A program made the position numbers and the translations under genes. A stretch of DNA of 64,000 bases, from assembly GCF_002811925.1 (NCBI RefSeq), contig NZ_NPDS01000004.1, forward strand, positions 186,001 to 250,000, in the 5' to 3' direction. Positions 40,899 to 57,972 of the stretch are shown here, piece after piece. The notes beneath the pieces were generated by a model. The model saw only the letters and a program-made list of their open reading frames with translations. It made no database searches and was not told where the DNA came from. Position 1 is the first letter of the stretch; every line of letters starts with the position of its first letter. The DNA comes from Leptospira barantonii (GTDB taxonomy: Bacteria; Spirochaetota; Leptospiria; Leptospirales; Leptospiraceae).

Positions 40899-42353
40899 AT
40901 GCGGACTTCTCAGTCTGTCCCCACACGAGTTATGGCCGGATACGCGGTGGCCGAAATCGGAATCACCGCGGTAGAAGTTTTAGCGCAGATTTATCTTTTG
41001 GAATTTTTCGTAACGGCGGTGGGACTCAAGGCCTCGTTAGCCGGAATCGCACTTGCGGTCGCGGTCTTATGGGACGCGATCTCGGACCCGCTTATGGGTT
41101 ATATCTCCGATCATACGAGAACGAACTTCGGTAAAAGAAGACCTTATATCCTAAGCGGAGGAATTCTTTTAGGACTTTCCGTTTTCTTAATGTTTTCTCC
41201 CCCTTCTTTGGAGACGCAGACCCAGAAATTTTTCTTTCTTTTGCTCGTATATCTTCTCGTAAACACGTCCATGACGGTGCTCGCGGTTCCGCATATCGCG
41301 CTCGGTGGAGAGATGGCATTCGTTCCGAGCGAACGAACCCGTATTTTCGGATGGAGATTCTTTTTTAGCAACGTGGGGTTTATTCTCGTTTTGATTTTAC
41401 CTTCCGTTTTTTCGGCTCTGTTTCCCACACAAGACGAAGTATCACGGCTTTTGATCACGAGAAATTACACTTCGATCGCGATCGCGGGAATTTTGATCGT
41501 AACCTGCGCGATCGCCTTTCTCGCAACCGAAGGACGAGATCAAACCGCCACGGCCGCCGATTTCAAAAAAAGCCCGGAAACAAAAACCGATCCTCGCAAA
41601 AACAAACGAATCGGATTCTCCGACTTAAAAAGTGTATTCAAAAATCGTTATTTTCTACCCTTGATCGGCGCGTTTATCATCGCCACTTTCGGAAGAACAT
41701 TCAATTCATCGATCGTAAACTTATATTATAAATATAGAATTCGTTTAACCGAAGCCGAAATCGGCCTGATGATTCTTGTTCCGTTCGTGCTTTGTTTGAT
41801 TCTTTCCATTCTTCTTTGGGTTTATTTGGCGGGAAAGTTCGGAAAAAAATGGCCCGCGTTTTGGGGAGTTTTCCTTTTAGGGTTGATGACCGTAATCGTT
41901 TATCCTCTATTTCCGGAAAGAGGAATCGTTCCGATCTTGTTCGTCGCAGTGTTCGGAGGTTTTTTCGCGGGAGCGATCCTGCTCTTTGATTCCTTAGTCG
42001 CGGACATCGTGGACTACGACGAACTGATCACCGGACACAAGAGAGAAGGGTGGTTCTTCGGACTTTGGAAAATGGCAACCAAGGTTGCGAGAGCGCTCGG
42101 TCTCGGCTTCGGAGGAATTCTTTTGAGCGGTATCGGTTATCAGGAAGGATCCGCCGATCAGATCCCGGAACTCGGTTTTCGTCTTTCGATTCTTTTCGGT
42201 CCCGTTGTGGGCAGTTTTTTTCTATTGGGCGCTTTTGTTTTTTTAGGAATGCCTCTTACCAAGGAAAGACATCAAAGAATTCAAACTCTTCTTTTAAAAA
42301 GAAGAGAGATAAGAATCAAGTCGACGCGGAAGGAACTCACTCAAGATTTCTAA
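40899..42353 (+). CDS. GPH/MelB-type sugar-cation symporter family protein
   Basis: A 484-residue inner membrane protein with about 12 hydrophobic segments. VLWDAISDPLMGYISDHTRTNFGKRRPYIL is the family signature between helices 2 and 3 (the Asp residues bind the coupling cation in MelB), and a charged central loop (about 208-245) divides the halves. FDSLVADIVDYDELITGHKREGWFFGLW matches the second-half signature. The family carries glycosides with Na+, H+ or Li+; leptospires use sugars poorly, so the cargo may differ. It starts 30 bases after the SDR gene. Confidence 0.82.
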   Translation: MRTSQSVPTRVMAGYAVAEIGITAVEVLAQIYLLEFFVTAVGLKASLAGIALAVAVLWDAISDPLMGYISDHTRTNFGKRRPYILSGGILLGLSVFLMFSPPSLETQTQKFFFLLLVYLLVNTSMTVLAVPHIALGGEMAFVPSERTRIFGWRFFFSNVGFILVLILPSVFSALFPTQDEVSRLLITRNYTSIAIAGILIVTCAIAFLATEGRDQTATAADFKKSPETKTDPRKNKRIGFSDLKSVFKNRYFLPLIGAFIIATFGRTFNSSIVNLYYKYRIRLTEAEIGLMILVPFVLCLILSILLWVYLAGKFGKKWPAFWGVFLLGLMTVIVYPLFPERGIVPILFVAVFGGFFAGAILLFDSLVADIVDYDELITGHKREGWFFGLWKMATKVARALGLGFGGILLSGIGYQEGSADQIPELGFRLSILFGPVVGSFFLLGAFVFLGMPLTKERHQRIQTLLLKRREIRIKSTRKELTQDF

Positions 42354-42362
42354 TATATATTT

Positions 42363-43259
42363 TTAACCGGTTCTGAACTTTTTACGGATGTTTTTCAAAG
42401 CGTCTTGTCTTGATTTTTCGCGAACCGAAGCTCTGAGATTCTTCTTAACCGGAATGTAAGACTCCGTGCTTGCAAGAGTTTTGTGACCGAGAAAATCCTT
42501 CACGTGATTCAACGAAGAGCCGTCCGCGATCAAATGTAAAGCTCTGCTGTGTCTCAGAGTAAAAACGGTCACCGGGCTCGGGATTCCGGAACTTCTTCCG
42601 ATTTCGGAAATGATTCTTTCCACGTTTCTCGAAGTGGTGTGAGATCCCATGCTCTTTCCCGGAAAAAGATACGAGTTCGCCGAGGACAAAGCCGCTCTTT
42701 CATACTTTTTAATCAGAACTCCGAGTTCTACCGGAATTTCCACCGTTCTGGATTGTGCGAGAGCGGATGACTTGATCTGAATCGATTTTCTTTTGGAATC
42801 GAGATGCGCCCATCTGAGCGAAATCAATTCTCCGACACGAAGACCTCCGAAATATACAAGGCCGCACATCAGCTCGTGTTTCGCGTTGATAGATGCAGTT
42901 TTTAGAATATTCTGCATTTCTTTATAAGTGATCGCGTTCGGATTGTTGTATTCGCGGACCGGTCTTTGAAAGTCACGGAACAAATCCATCTTCATCACGT
43001 CTTCGAAGAACATCTTCAAGGAGCTTACGTTGATTTGAATGGTGGAAGAGGACACTTTTCTCTTCCTTAAGTGATCCATGTAGCGGTTCAGATCCTTTAA
43101 GGTGATCTTTTCCGCGGGTTTATCCGCAAAATGCAGAAAATCTATATTATATTTTAGGTAAGTATAAGCCGTGGCTTTTTTATAGTTTCTCTGGCGGATA
43201 ATCTTCGTGAGTCTTTCAATCGAGTTTTTGTTCTTTTTTGGAACTTCCAATTCTGACAT
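42363..43259 (-). CDS. Tyrosine recombinase with altered HxxR motif
   Basis: A 298-residue XerC/D-like protein with an N-terminal core-binding SAM-like domain (about 20-100) and a C-terminal catalytic domain. Of the catalytic set, Arg141 (GGLRVGEL), Lys163, Arg236 (TLRHSRA), His259 (LGHKT) and Tyr268 (TESYIPV) are present, but the His expected three residues before Arg236 is Phe233. Activity may be reduced or altered. Length and layout fit a chromosomal recombinase more than a phage integrase; no att repeats, phage genes or cargo are next to it. It is downstream of the aroK gene on the same strand, with a 114-base gap. Confidence 0.82.
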   Translation of the reverse strand: MSELEVPKKNKNSIERLTKIIRQRNYKKATAYTYLKYNIDFLHFADKPAEKITLKDLNRYMDHLRKRKVSSSTIQINVSSLKMFFEDVMKMDLFRDFQRPVREYNNPNAITYKEMQNILKTASINAKHELMCGLVYFGGLRVGELISLRWAHLDSKRKSIQIKSSALAQSRTVEIPVELGVLIKKYERAALSSANSYLFPGKSMGSHTTSRNVERIISEIGRSSGIPSPVTVFTLRHSRALHLIADGSSLNHVKDFLGHKTLASTESYIPVKKNLRASVREKSRQDALKNIRKKFRTG

Positions 43260-43373
43260 CGTTCTTCCCTGTTAATACCGTTTTGAGGCTCGTTAGTTGC
43301 CTTTATACGGTTTTGTATTCTTTTTCTAAAAGCTTTGAAAAAAGGGAACCAAATATCGCTAAAATGTGTCAAT

Positions 43374-43909
43374 TCAATATTCAATTTTCTGCAGAATTCT
43401 GGAACAAATCTCTTCGACCTTCAAATCATCTATTTCTAGATAAAAATCGGACACATTTTGGTAGGAAGGAAGGCGACTTTCGAGGATATTTTTGTAGGAA
43501 GTTACGGCGCTGAGCGGGGGGCGAGTAGGGTCATTTTGGATTTTTTCCACCAAAGCCTCGGTGGGACGGGATAAACCGAAAACAATTGCGATCGATTTCA
43601 AAAGTTCGATTTTTCGGGAACTGAGAATCTCTTTTCCTTTGGAATCCAAATCAAACAAGATTCCACCACCACAATCGAGAATGATTCCTTGGGAAGATTT
43701 TAGTTTTTCTAAAATTCTAAATTCTAAATCGCGGAACGCTCTCCAATCCCCGTCCTTTCTCTGGATGAATTCGGGAATTGAAATTCCACCCATCTCGTAT
43801 ACGGCGATCATGTCCGTGGAAACCACGGGCATGCCCGTTAATTTGGAAAGTTTGCGAGAAACCTTGGATTTTCCGACCCCTCTTGGGCCGATCAAAGCGA
43901 AATTTTTTT

Positions 43910-43913
<4 letters not shown>
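43374..43913 (-). CDS. aroK: Shikimate kinase
   Basis: A 179-residue nucleoside-triphosphate kinase. Walker A is GPRGVGKSK (residues 9-17), Asp-Met in STDMIAVYE binds shikimate, FRDLE and CGGGIL are the substrate-binding segments, and DPTRPPL is the lid. It phosphorylates shikimate in aromatic amino acid synthesis. Its ATG overlaps the stop of the HDOD gene by 4 bases. That a biosynthetic gene is coupled to cheD and HDOD signalling genes is unusual. Confidence 0.9.
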
Positions 43914-45274
<1,361 letters not shown>

Positions 45275-45395
45275 TTGATTCCAGATATCCCGGTATTAGT
45301 TCTAGTTATAAAAGAGTAACAAGACAATATTGGACCGTCTCGAATTCTTCAATACTTTTTTGAGACGTTCGAAAGAACCGATTACCACGGACCGA

Positions 45396-45411
45396 GTTTC
45401 GGATCCGAAAC
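45396..45411. promoter_or_regulatory. 16-bp perfect palindrome between cheD and traB-like genes
   Basis: GTTTCGGATCCGAAAC is a perfect palindrome 52 bases upstream of the TraB-family start and 122 bases upstream of cheD on the other strand. It may be an operator for either divergent gene. A separate GTCTC/GAGAC pair lies about 50 bases to its left. Confidence 0.35.
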
Positions 45412-45462
45412 GGTAGAATTTCATTTTACTCCCTCGGTCTCGGTTCATACAGTGCTTTTGGA

Positions 45463-46685
<1,223 letters not shown>

Positions 46686-46689
<4 letters not shown>

Positions 46690-48830
46690 TTTTAAAACTC
46701 CGGAAAAAAATCGCCTTCTTCTTTTTGACGTTGGCTTTTTCCGGAGTTTTTTCCCTTCTCCATTCTCAAAACGAATCCGCACGGGTACATTCTTCCGAGT
46801 TCGAACCGAACGTTGTGATGGAAGACTGGGATCTTCAACCGTATCTAACGTATTACGAGGACAAGTCCGGAAAACTTTCCTTTCCCGAAATTCAAAAAGT
46901 GTTTCGTTCCGGAAAATCCATTCCTCTTTTTAACAACAGCCTCGGATATTCGGAATCCGCGATTTGGGTGAGAATTCCCGTCGCCAATCCGGAAAAGGGA
47001 ACACGAAACTGGGTTCTTCTTTTCTCATACAGTTTGATCGATTCCTTACAATTCTATTCGGTTCGAAACGGGAACGAACCCTTGGTGGTTTCCGGAGACG
47101 AGCTCCCTTTTTCTTCCCGTCTTGCGGAGAATCGAAACTTTCCGTTTCAATTGAGCGAACCACCTCTATCCAAAAACGACTACTACGTTCGTATAGAATC
47201 GAAAAGTTCGATCATCGTTCCCTTGTCCGCGTATTCCAGAACCGAGTTCTTGGAACAAACCGCGAAAGAATATACCACGTTAGGTTTTTATTACGGAACC
47301 ATGACCGTGATGTTCATCTACAATCTGTTTCTTTTGCTGACGACGAGGGACAGAAGTTATCTTTACTATAGTATATTCATCTTTTTTGATATTCTGTTTC
47401 AGCTTACGTTAAACGGATTGTCCTTTCAGTTTTTGTGGCCAAACAACCCGCAGTGGGGAAACGTGAGCCTTCCGTTTTTTATGTTCTCCGCGTTTTTGGC
47501 GGCTTGTCTTTTCGGAAAATCGTTTTTAGAATCCGCCAAGATCACTCCGATCACGAACCGTTTCTACTATCCGATCATGGCGATTTGCGCGTTCGGTTGT
47601 ATCGGTTCTTTGACTTTTTTCAGTTATACGTTCAGCGTGGTTTCGAGCATTCTCGTTTTGTTGATCGTTCTCGCTTTGATTTTGGTCAACAGTCTTCAAT
47701 GCGTCTGGAAAGGACATCGTCCCGCGAGATTCTTTTTAACGGCTTGGTCCGTTTTGATCCTCGGAAGTTTTTTATACGCGATGAAGGCGTTCGGAATTTT
47801 TCCCGATAATTTTTTCACGCAGTGGGGATTGCAGATCGGTTCGGCGATCGAGGTCGCTCTTCTTTCGTTGGGGCTCGCAGATCGGATCAAACAACTTTCC
47901 TTGAACCTGGAAACCCAAGCCGCAACTTTGAATCTTCTCAAACAAAGACACGAACAATCCGCGATTCAATATAAAAATCTTTACGAAGGGGAAGAGGACT
48001 TTCTTTTCGATCTGGATTCCAACGGCACGATCACGGGAAGTAACAAATCCATTTCCACGTTTTTGGGATTTAAACCTCAGGACGTGATCGGAAAGAATTT
48101 TTTAGAACTCATGTACAACACGGGTGGGCTCGAAGACGCATTCAAAAAATTGTATGTGATGGAAAGAATGGAGGAACTATCCTCCACCGGGAAACCGGTT
48201 TATTTCCGAGCGGACTTCGTTCAAAAATATCTAAAAGAACCGAAGGAACTTCAGGTGCGTCTTCAAATTTTGGAACACGAATCTGGACGAGACATTCTGG
48301 GAAGGGCTTTCGAACCCGATCAGGATCTGATGGGAAGATTTTTGGACGAGGAAAGAATCGTCTTTTCCATGAACAACTATCTACAAAACGCCGAACTCCT
48401 GAGTCAAAGACTTACATTCAATCTTGTACGATTCACCGATCCGACGATCACACTTTCCATCCGCACCAGTCTTCGGGAAATGCTCATCAATGCGATCGAA
48501 CACGGTAACCTCAACATATCCAACGAGGACAAAGCCAGATCTTTAAAGAACGGAAATTACTTTCAGTTTATTCTTACTCGACAAAACGATCCGTATTATA
48601 GGGATAAAAAAATTCTCGTGGAATATTTTCTTTCCAGGCAGAAAGTGGGTTATAGAATCACGGACGAAGGAAAGGGATTCAATCACGCGAGAGTCGTTCG
48701 AAAGGCGCTTTCCAAAACGGACGAAACCACTCCATTACAAACCAGAGGAATCGCGTTCGCACTTTCCACATTCGACGTAGTTAAGTTCAATTCCACGGGG
48801 AACCGAGTCACCTTGGTGAAATATTTCTAA
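46686..48830 (+). CDS. 7TMR-DISM sensor with PAS and RsbW-like kinase domain
   Basis: A 714-residue protein. Signal peptide (about 8-27), periplasmic 7TMR-DISMED2 domain (about 45-190), seven membrane segments (about 200-405), a coiled coil, a PAS domain (about 430-560; DFLFDLDSNGTITGSNKSI), and a C-terminal GHKL ATPase (about 590-714) with N-box REMLINAIEHGN and G-box DEGKGFN. There is no His-phosphoacceptor (DHp) domain, so the ATPase is closer to RsbW-type serine kinase/anti-sigma proteins than to a histidine kinase. It probably takes part in partner switching, with the SpoIIE-type phosphatase at 29432 as a possible opponent class. GTG start (46686-46688) overlaps the upstream TGA. Confidence 0.82.
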
Positions 48831-49405
48831 TGAAACATTCAATTTTTATTATATTCTTATCTTTGATTCTGCTTGCGGATTGTGCAAGCGCAGGACGCGG
48901 ATCCAAACGAAATCTTCCCAAACCTTTGAACGAGGTTTTAGCGGAGGTTTCTTCCAGCTTAAAAAAACAGATCGCGGCCAATCGTGAGAATTCCTTCCCG
49001 GATAAAAAGAACGCTTTGAAACTCGCCATTCTTCCTTTGTTAAACGAAGTCGGTGCTTCCACCGTTTTGGGTGTTACGATCGCTTCTCAACTTTTACCGC
49101 AGATGTCCGAACCGGGAAAAATAGTCCTCGTGGAAAAATCCCAACTCAACCGATTGATCGACGAGCAAAGTTTTCAAAAGACGGGGCTCGTTCTTTCGGA
49201 TAAGAATATGGAAATCGGAAAGTTATCGGGGGTGGATATTCTGATTTTGGGAACGGTTCAGTTCAGCGATCAGACTTTCTTACTTCAAATTCGTGCGGTT
49301 TCTCTTCAGTCCGGAGAAATTCTGGCGTCCTCCGAATCCGTTTTCGATTCCACGGACAATCTTTACGATCAGTCTCGTTTCGCGGTCCCGAAATCCAATC
49401 GTTAA
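48830..49405 (+). CDS. FlgO/CsgG-like lipoprotein
   Basis: A 191-residue protein with signal peptide and lipobox LLADC near residue 18. The mature part (KLAILPLLNEVGASTVLGVTIASQLLPQM, then LVEKSQLNRLIDEQSFQKTGL and GVDILILGTVQ) follows the FlgO/CsgG-like fold found in outer-membrane lipoproteins involved in secretion channels or flagellar outer-membrane assembly. It overlaps the stop of the 7TM kinase gene by one base (TAATG), so it belongs to that operon. A function with the kinase is unclear. Confidence 0.8.
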   Translation: MKHSIFIIFLSLILLADCASAGRGSKRNLPKPLNEVLAEVSSSLKKQIAANRENSFPDKKNALKLAILPLLNEVGASTVLGVTIASQLLPQMSEPGKIVLVEKSQLNRLIDEQSFQKTGLVLSDKNMEIGKLSGVDILILGTVQFSDQTFLLQIRAVSLQSGEILASSESVFDSTDNLYDQSRFAVPKSNR

Positions 49406-49421
49406 ACCTTACAAATTTCGT

Positions 49422-50438
<1,017 letters not shown>

Positions 50439-50449
50439 GGTGAAAAGAC

Positions 50450-52293
<1,844 letters not shown>

Positions 52294-52383
52294 AAATTCG
52301 TTCATCGGATCTTTTAATCGAGACGTCCCAACGGGCGGACTCAATCCGATAACCAACGGATCTTTTGTATAACAAAGGCTAAA

Positions 52384-53742
52384 ATGACAACTTCTAAAAG
52401 TCCGAAGATCCGCTCCTTTGACGAAGGAGAAATTGAACAATTTAAAAACGTCTTTATCAACGAGAACCGAGGCAAACCGATCGTTCTGCTTCGTTTTCAA
52501 GACATCAAATCCTTATCCTTTCTGGACTTTCTTCAGTTGGTTCCGATCAAAATTTCGGAACTACATCCCGGTGCTGAAAATCATTATTCTTATTACTGCT
52601 ACGGAGATAAGAAGAATCTTCTGATCGGAGTCGCGCCGGTTCACGCGAACGGCTCGAACGGAAACGGATTCTTAAACTTCGATTCGGTTCTGGGAAGATT
52701 CCGAGAAGTTTCGATCAAAAACGGATCGATGAATTTCGATTTCGGAATCGCAAGAACCCAGTGTAATTTTATCTCTTACGTCGACGAAATCTTTCACGAG
52801 TTGGAAGTGTCTTCTCTCAAAAATCTGAAAGACAATCTTATCCGTTGGAGTTGGACCTACCTCAATCGAGTGAACGATTACTTCGCGGGCGAGAAGGCAG
52901 ACGCGGTCATCCAACCGATCATCCATTACAATCACAAAACCCATATGTATTCGATGAAGGGTGGAGAGGTTTTTGTGGGTGGGGAAGCTTACGCGGGTTA
53001 TGCGGATCTCATTCGGGATATTCCTCACGATCAGGATTTGAATCGAATCGAACTTTTGATTTTGGAAAAATTGACCATGTGTTGCAACGGAGCGCCCGGT
53101 CTTTTGAAATTCAACATTTCACCGCAGACCTTGATCGATACGTTCGATACGGACGAGAAGGTAACTCGTTTTCACAACCTTCTTCTCAATCAAAACCTGA
53201 GCCCGGCTCTGGTAAGAATGGAACTGATCGAAAAACCATACGAAGAAGCGGAAATCACTCTCAAAAGTGTGTGTAGAAGATTTTGGAATTTCGGAATCAG
53301 TTTCGCCGCAGACGACTTCGGAGTAAAAAGTCAGAGTCACCAGATCGTTTTGGACCTCGGGGAAATGATCAAGGAATTCAAACTCGATCCGATCAGTTTT
53401 AAGTTTAAGGCCGATCAGGATCTCACGAAATTTTTAGACAACCTGGCATTTATCGATTATTGTAGAAGACTTTCGGACAACCGCGAAGCGATCATCACCG
53501 CGGAAGCCTTGGAAGACATCGATTCTTTGAACTTCCTCATCGCTCACCAGGTTTATTATTTCCAAGCGAATCTTTTTTGTACGAAAATTTCCATCGATGA
53601 ATATAAGGAAATCTTCAATGATATGCAGAACCTTCCCGAATCGGTCGTGAACAAAATTCTCAACTCGGAAGAACTTCTTTTGAAATTGAAAGAGAAGGGA
53701 AATATCTTCAAACTCGCCAAGGAACTTCAACTCGCTCCTTAA
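52384..53742 (+). CDS. Degenerate EAL domain protein
   Basis: A 452-residue soluble protein. An N-terminal region of about 170 residues of unknown type precedes an EAL-like fold (about 175-430). Some EAL marks remain (QPIIHYN, LKFNISP, RMELIEKP, ADDFG, TAEALED, YYFQANLF), but the defining EAL loop reads GGEAYAGYAD and the DDFGxG loop reads DDFGVK, and the KID motif reads SFKFKAD. At least two catalytic motifs differ, so hydrolysis of cyclic di-GMP is doubtful; binding is possible. Monocistronic, ended by the terminator at 53742-53771. Confidence 0.8.
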   Translation: MTTSKSPKIRSFDEGEIEQFKNVFINENRGKPIVLLRFQDIKSLSFLDFLQLVPIKISELHPGAENHYSYYCYGDKKNLLIGVAPVHANGSNGNGFLNFDSVLGRFREVSIKNGSMNFDFGIARTQCNFISYVDEIFHELEVSSLKNLKDNLIRWSWTYLNRVNDYFAGEKADAVIQPIIHYNHKTHMYSMKGGEVFVGGEAYAGYADLIRDIPHDQDLNRIELLILEKLTMCCNGAPGLLKFNISPQTLIDTFDTDEKVTRFHNLLLNQNLSPALVRMELIEKPYEEAEITLKSVCRRFWNFGISFAADDFGVKSQSHQIVLDLGEMIKEFKLDPISFKFKADQDLTKFLDNLAFIDYCRRLSDNREAIITAEALEDIDSLNFLIAHQVYYFQANLFCTKISIDEYKEIFNDMQNLPESVVNKILNSEELLLKLKEKGNIFKLAKELQLAP

Positions 53743-53771
53743 ATAAAAAGCCCCGTTATTTCTAACGAGGC
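53742..53771 (-). terminator. Bidirectional terminator between EAL and C1 peptidase genes
   Basis: On the minus strand GCCTCGTTA and TAACGGGGC pair with one G-T wobble around GAAA, then run into TTTTTATTT. On the plus strand the same hairpin is followed by CCTTT. It ends the cysteine peptidase gene (stop 53838) best and can also serve the convergent EAL gene. Confidence 0.78.
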
Positions 53772-53837
53772 CTTTACCGTTTTTACGAACGAGAGGATCC
53801 GCTCGGCTCTTTCAACCAAACGGATCGTTCAAACAGC

Positions 53838-56237
53838 TTATTCTTTTAAGAAAGAAAGATTGGATTTCTGATTTACGATCGAAGGATCCTTCATCGTAAC
53901 CGAAAGTGCGTCTCCCGTTTTTTCGATCTCGATTTTGAACTTACCGTCCTTGTCGATAATCGGAGATTCTTCCACGTATTTTCCTTCGAAGATCTTCTTC
54001 TTATTGAATTTTACCGTGTAAGTGATGTTATCCGAACTTTCGATTTCCAAAAGAACCTGACTCACACCGTTGTTACCGTCCCAAGCCATCGCGGTCCAAG
54101 GACCTTTGAATTTTTCAAGAGAGGAATCTCCCCCGAACGTTCTTTTCTTAGGAGCGGTCACAGCCGTGGAGATCACAGCCGAAACCGGAAGAGAATTTCC
54201 GCTTTCACCGCCTAGATCCGTTTTGGAAGTTACGGAATACAAAAAGAGAACTTCCTTTTCTGGAACGTCGGCCACGAAAGAATTTTTAGTACCCGAAGAG
54301 GCGAGGTAGGTCCATTTGGATTCTCCTCTCTTCTTACGAAAAACATAATATTCGGATGCTTCCTTCATCTTATCCCAGGTCAGACTGATCTTGGCGGCTT
54401 TCGCGTCCAAAACCCCTTTTAAGTTTTCGGGAGAAGCGAGTTTTACTCCTCTTTGTTTGTTCGGGTCCGTATAACCGTAAGCGAAACTGGAGAAAGGTCC
54501 GTTCTTCCCGTCGAGGTTGACTGCGGTTACGGAATAATACGCATAACGTGAAGGAAGATTCTCATCGATGAATTCCTCCGCTCCGGTTTCGGAAATTTTT
54601 TCCCAAGCTCCACCGCCGATCCAACCGGACTTCACGTATCGGAACACGTAGTATTTGGAAGCTCCGGAAACTTTTTGCCATTTCAACTCGACCTTGTTTT
54701 GGTACGAACCTCTGCTTGCGATCAGTCCCAGAGGTTTTGCCGGCGGGGTTTTCGGTTGAGCCGTAAAGCCGCTCGCCGCATCGGAAGGTTCTCCCGTTTT
54801 TCCGTTGAGCTTCGCGGACACTACATAGATTTCCACGACGCCTTTTTTAGCCGCCGAGTTATCCACGTAATTGTTGATCTTGGAATTTCCGATCGGGTTG
54901 TATCTCTTCTGGGTTTTATTCCATTTAAAAATCTGATATTCGGAAGACGAATCGCCCGGTTCCCATGCGAGTTCCACCTTGTTGTCGTATTGGCCTTGAG
55001 TCGCTTTTACGCCCAGAACTTTAGGAGGAGGTTTTAATTCTTCCGTTTTCGCAAAGCCGACCACTTCTCCCTGAGACAAATCGGAAGAGGAAGAATCGGT
55101 CAAAGTCAAAATCTTATATCGATACGCGAGATTGGGTTGAACTCCGTCGTCGTTGAAGCTATTCGTTCCGGAAAGCCCGACCTTTGCGAAGCCCGAATCT
55201 CCGGGACCCTTTCTATGAATTTCATAACCGATCGCACCGGGGACAACTTCCCAATTGATCAAAACCTTATCCACAAAACTTCCCTGAGAAGCCGTGATCG
55301 ATGAAGGAGCCGTAGGATTGGAATCGCTCGCGACACTCGTCGGTTCGGGAGTATTCGAATCCGGTTTTCCTTGATCGCTGACGGTTTCGACCTGATCGAT
55401 CATTACGAACGCGCCTTGGCAGATTTTCGTAAACCAACGATAGTCGATGTATCCGTAACCTTTATCACCCCAATCGGTTCCCCAAGAATTGATGAACTTC
55501 ACTGCGTTTTTGGAATCGTCATAACCTACGATCGCGATCGCATGACCTCCGTAGGTTTTGCCCAAACCTTCTTTGTAAACCTGATCGCCTTTGAGATTGA
55601 AGAAGTTTTCATAAACCAAAATCCCCGCGACCACCGGCTTTCCTTCCGCGAGTTGGGCTTTGACCTCGCTCATGTCCGTCGTTTTTACGCGTAAGAATTC
55701 CTTCGCCTTGTATTTGGAAGCCGCGTCGATCGCGGCTTGCGGAGGACGCGCTCTGTAATCGGCGGCGTTGTAAGGCATCGTTTCCCAAGGAGCCGCGCCC
55801 ATTTCCACCATCACACGCATCGCGTCTGAAATCAAAGATCCGTTGTCGCGACCGCCGTTGATCTGATTGTAGATAAACGCAGGAGAGAATATTTTTCCGT
55901 AATTCGGAGCGCCGTCCGAAGTTTTCAAAGACCAATCCTTGGAACTTTTTCTTTCGATGTATTCCTGAAAACTTTTGGTGGCGTATGCGGTGGACCAAGC
56001 GACACAACTACCTTGTTCTCCCTGATTCCCGACCGGAGGCATGGAAGAAGAAAGATCCACGCTCGAAGAAAGTCCTCTGTGCGAGATTCCGTACGGATTC
56101 GTTTCCTTTAAGGAAGAAAGAAGTTCGGACGATTCCTGTTTCATCCCGAGACCGCGCAAAGAAGGTTGTGCGAAGATCGAAGTCTGAACGCTCAGAAGAA
56201 GAGCCGATGATACTATAGAATATTTTAAAATTCTCAT
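53838..56237 (-). CDS. Exported papain-family (C1) cysteine peptidase with FN3-like modules
   Basis: A 799-residue protein. Signal peptide about 1-23. The peptidase domain (about 55-285) has oxyanion Gln72, nucleophile Cys78 (QGEQGSCVAWS), His232 (GGHAIAIVGYD) and Asn250 (INSWGTDWG). Four FN3-like modules follow (about 310-400, 405-495, 500-590 and 605-695), each with a GKVELxWxxxxxAxxYxVxR-like pattern, then a C-terminal domain of about 100 residues (FKGPWTAMAWDGNNG). No propeptide of usual length is seen. It is likely secreted or surface-attached and may cut host or environmental protein. It lies 12 bases after a small exported protein gene, next to the TonB locus. An intact catalytic set makes activity likely. 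Confidence 0.88.
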   Translation of the reverse strand: MRILKYSIVSSALLLSVQTSIFAQPSLRGLGMKQESSELLSSLKETNPYGISHRGLSSSVDLSSSMPPVGNQGEQGSCVAWSTAYATKSFQEYIERKSSKDWSLKTSDGAPNYGKIFSPAFIYNQINGGRDNGSLISDAMRVMVEMGAAPWETMPYNAADYRARPPQAAIDAASKYKAKEFLRVKTTDMSEVKAQLAEGKPVVAGILVYENFFNLKGDQVYKEGLGKTYGGHAIAIVGYDDSKNAVKFINSWGTDWGDKGYGYIDYRWFTKICQGAFVMIDQVETVSDQGKPDSNTPEPTSVASDSNPTAPSSITASQGSFVDKVLINWEVVPGAIGYEIHRKGPGDSGFAKVGLSGTNSFNDDGVQPNLAYRYKILTLTDSSSSDLSQGEVVGFAKTEELKPPPKVLGVKATQGQYDNKVELAWEPGDSSSEYQIFKWNKTQKRYNPIGNSKINNYVDNSAAKKGVVEIYVVSAKLNGKTGEPSDAASGFTAQPKTPPAKPLGLIASRGSYQNKVELKWQKVSGASKYYVFRYVKSGWIGGGAWEKISETGAEEFIDENLPSRYAYYSVTAVNLDGKNGPFSSFAYGYTDPNKQRGVKLASPENLKGVLDAKAAKISLTWDKMKEASEYYVFRKKRGESKWTYLASSGTKNSFVADVPEKEVLFLYSVTSKTDLGGESGNSLPVSAVISTAVTAPKKRTFGGDSSLEKFKGPWTAMAWDGNNGVSQVLLEIESSDNITYTVKFNKKKIFEGKYVEESPIIDKDGKFKIEIEKTGDALSVTMKDPSIVNQKSNLSFLKE

Positions 56238-56249
56238 ATACTGATTCTC

Positions 56250-56708
<459 letters not shown>

Positions 56709-56850
56709 CTTTGTCTCCAGCTGGCCGATTTTCGACCAAGAATGAAGTATGAACTTTTAAATCTTCACCGCAAGAAATTTTTTAATTTTTGAAAACGGGT
56801 ACGGTTTTGTTTCTTGGATCGGAAAACGAAAAAAAAATCGCAAAGAGGGA

Positions 56851-56877
56851 ACTTTCGAAAAACGAGCCTTCGAAAGT
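56851..56877 (-). terminator. Possible terminator after tonB
   Basis: ACTTTCGAA (56851-56859) and TTCGAAAGT (56869-56877) form a perfect 9-bp stem. On the minus strand a run of nine T follows 14 bases after the stem, further than usual. It lies 10 bases downstream of the tonB stop, so partial termination of the TonB operon is plausible. Confidence 0.4.
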
Positions 56878-56886
56878 CGAAACGAA

Positions 56887-57525
<639 letters not shown>

Positions 57526-57545
57526 GAAAACCTTACCTATTTCGC

Positions 57546-57950
<405 letters not shown>

Positions 57951-57972
57951 AAATCACGTTCTCCTTATGAGT

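Noticed and set aside
42363..43373. Prophage or integrative element around the tyrosine recombinase
   Set aside because: No phage, plasmid or cargo genes, no tRNA target and no direct repeats flank it; neighbours are housekeeping genes.
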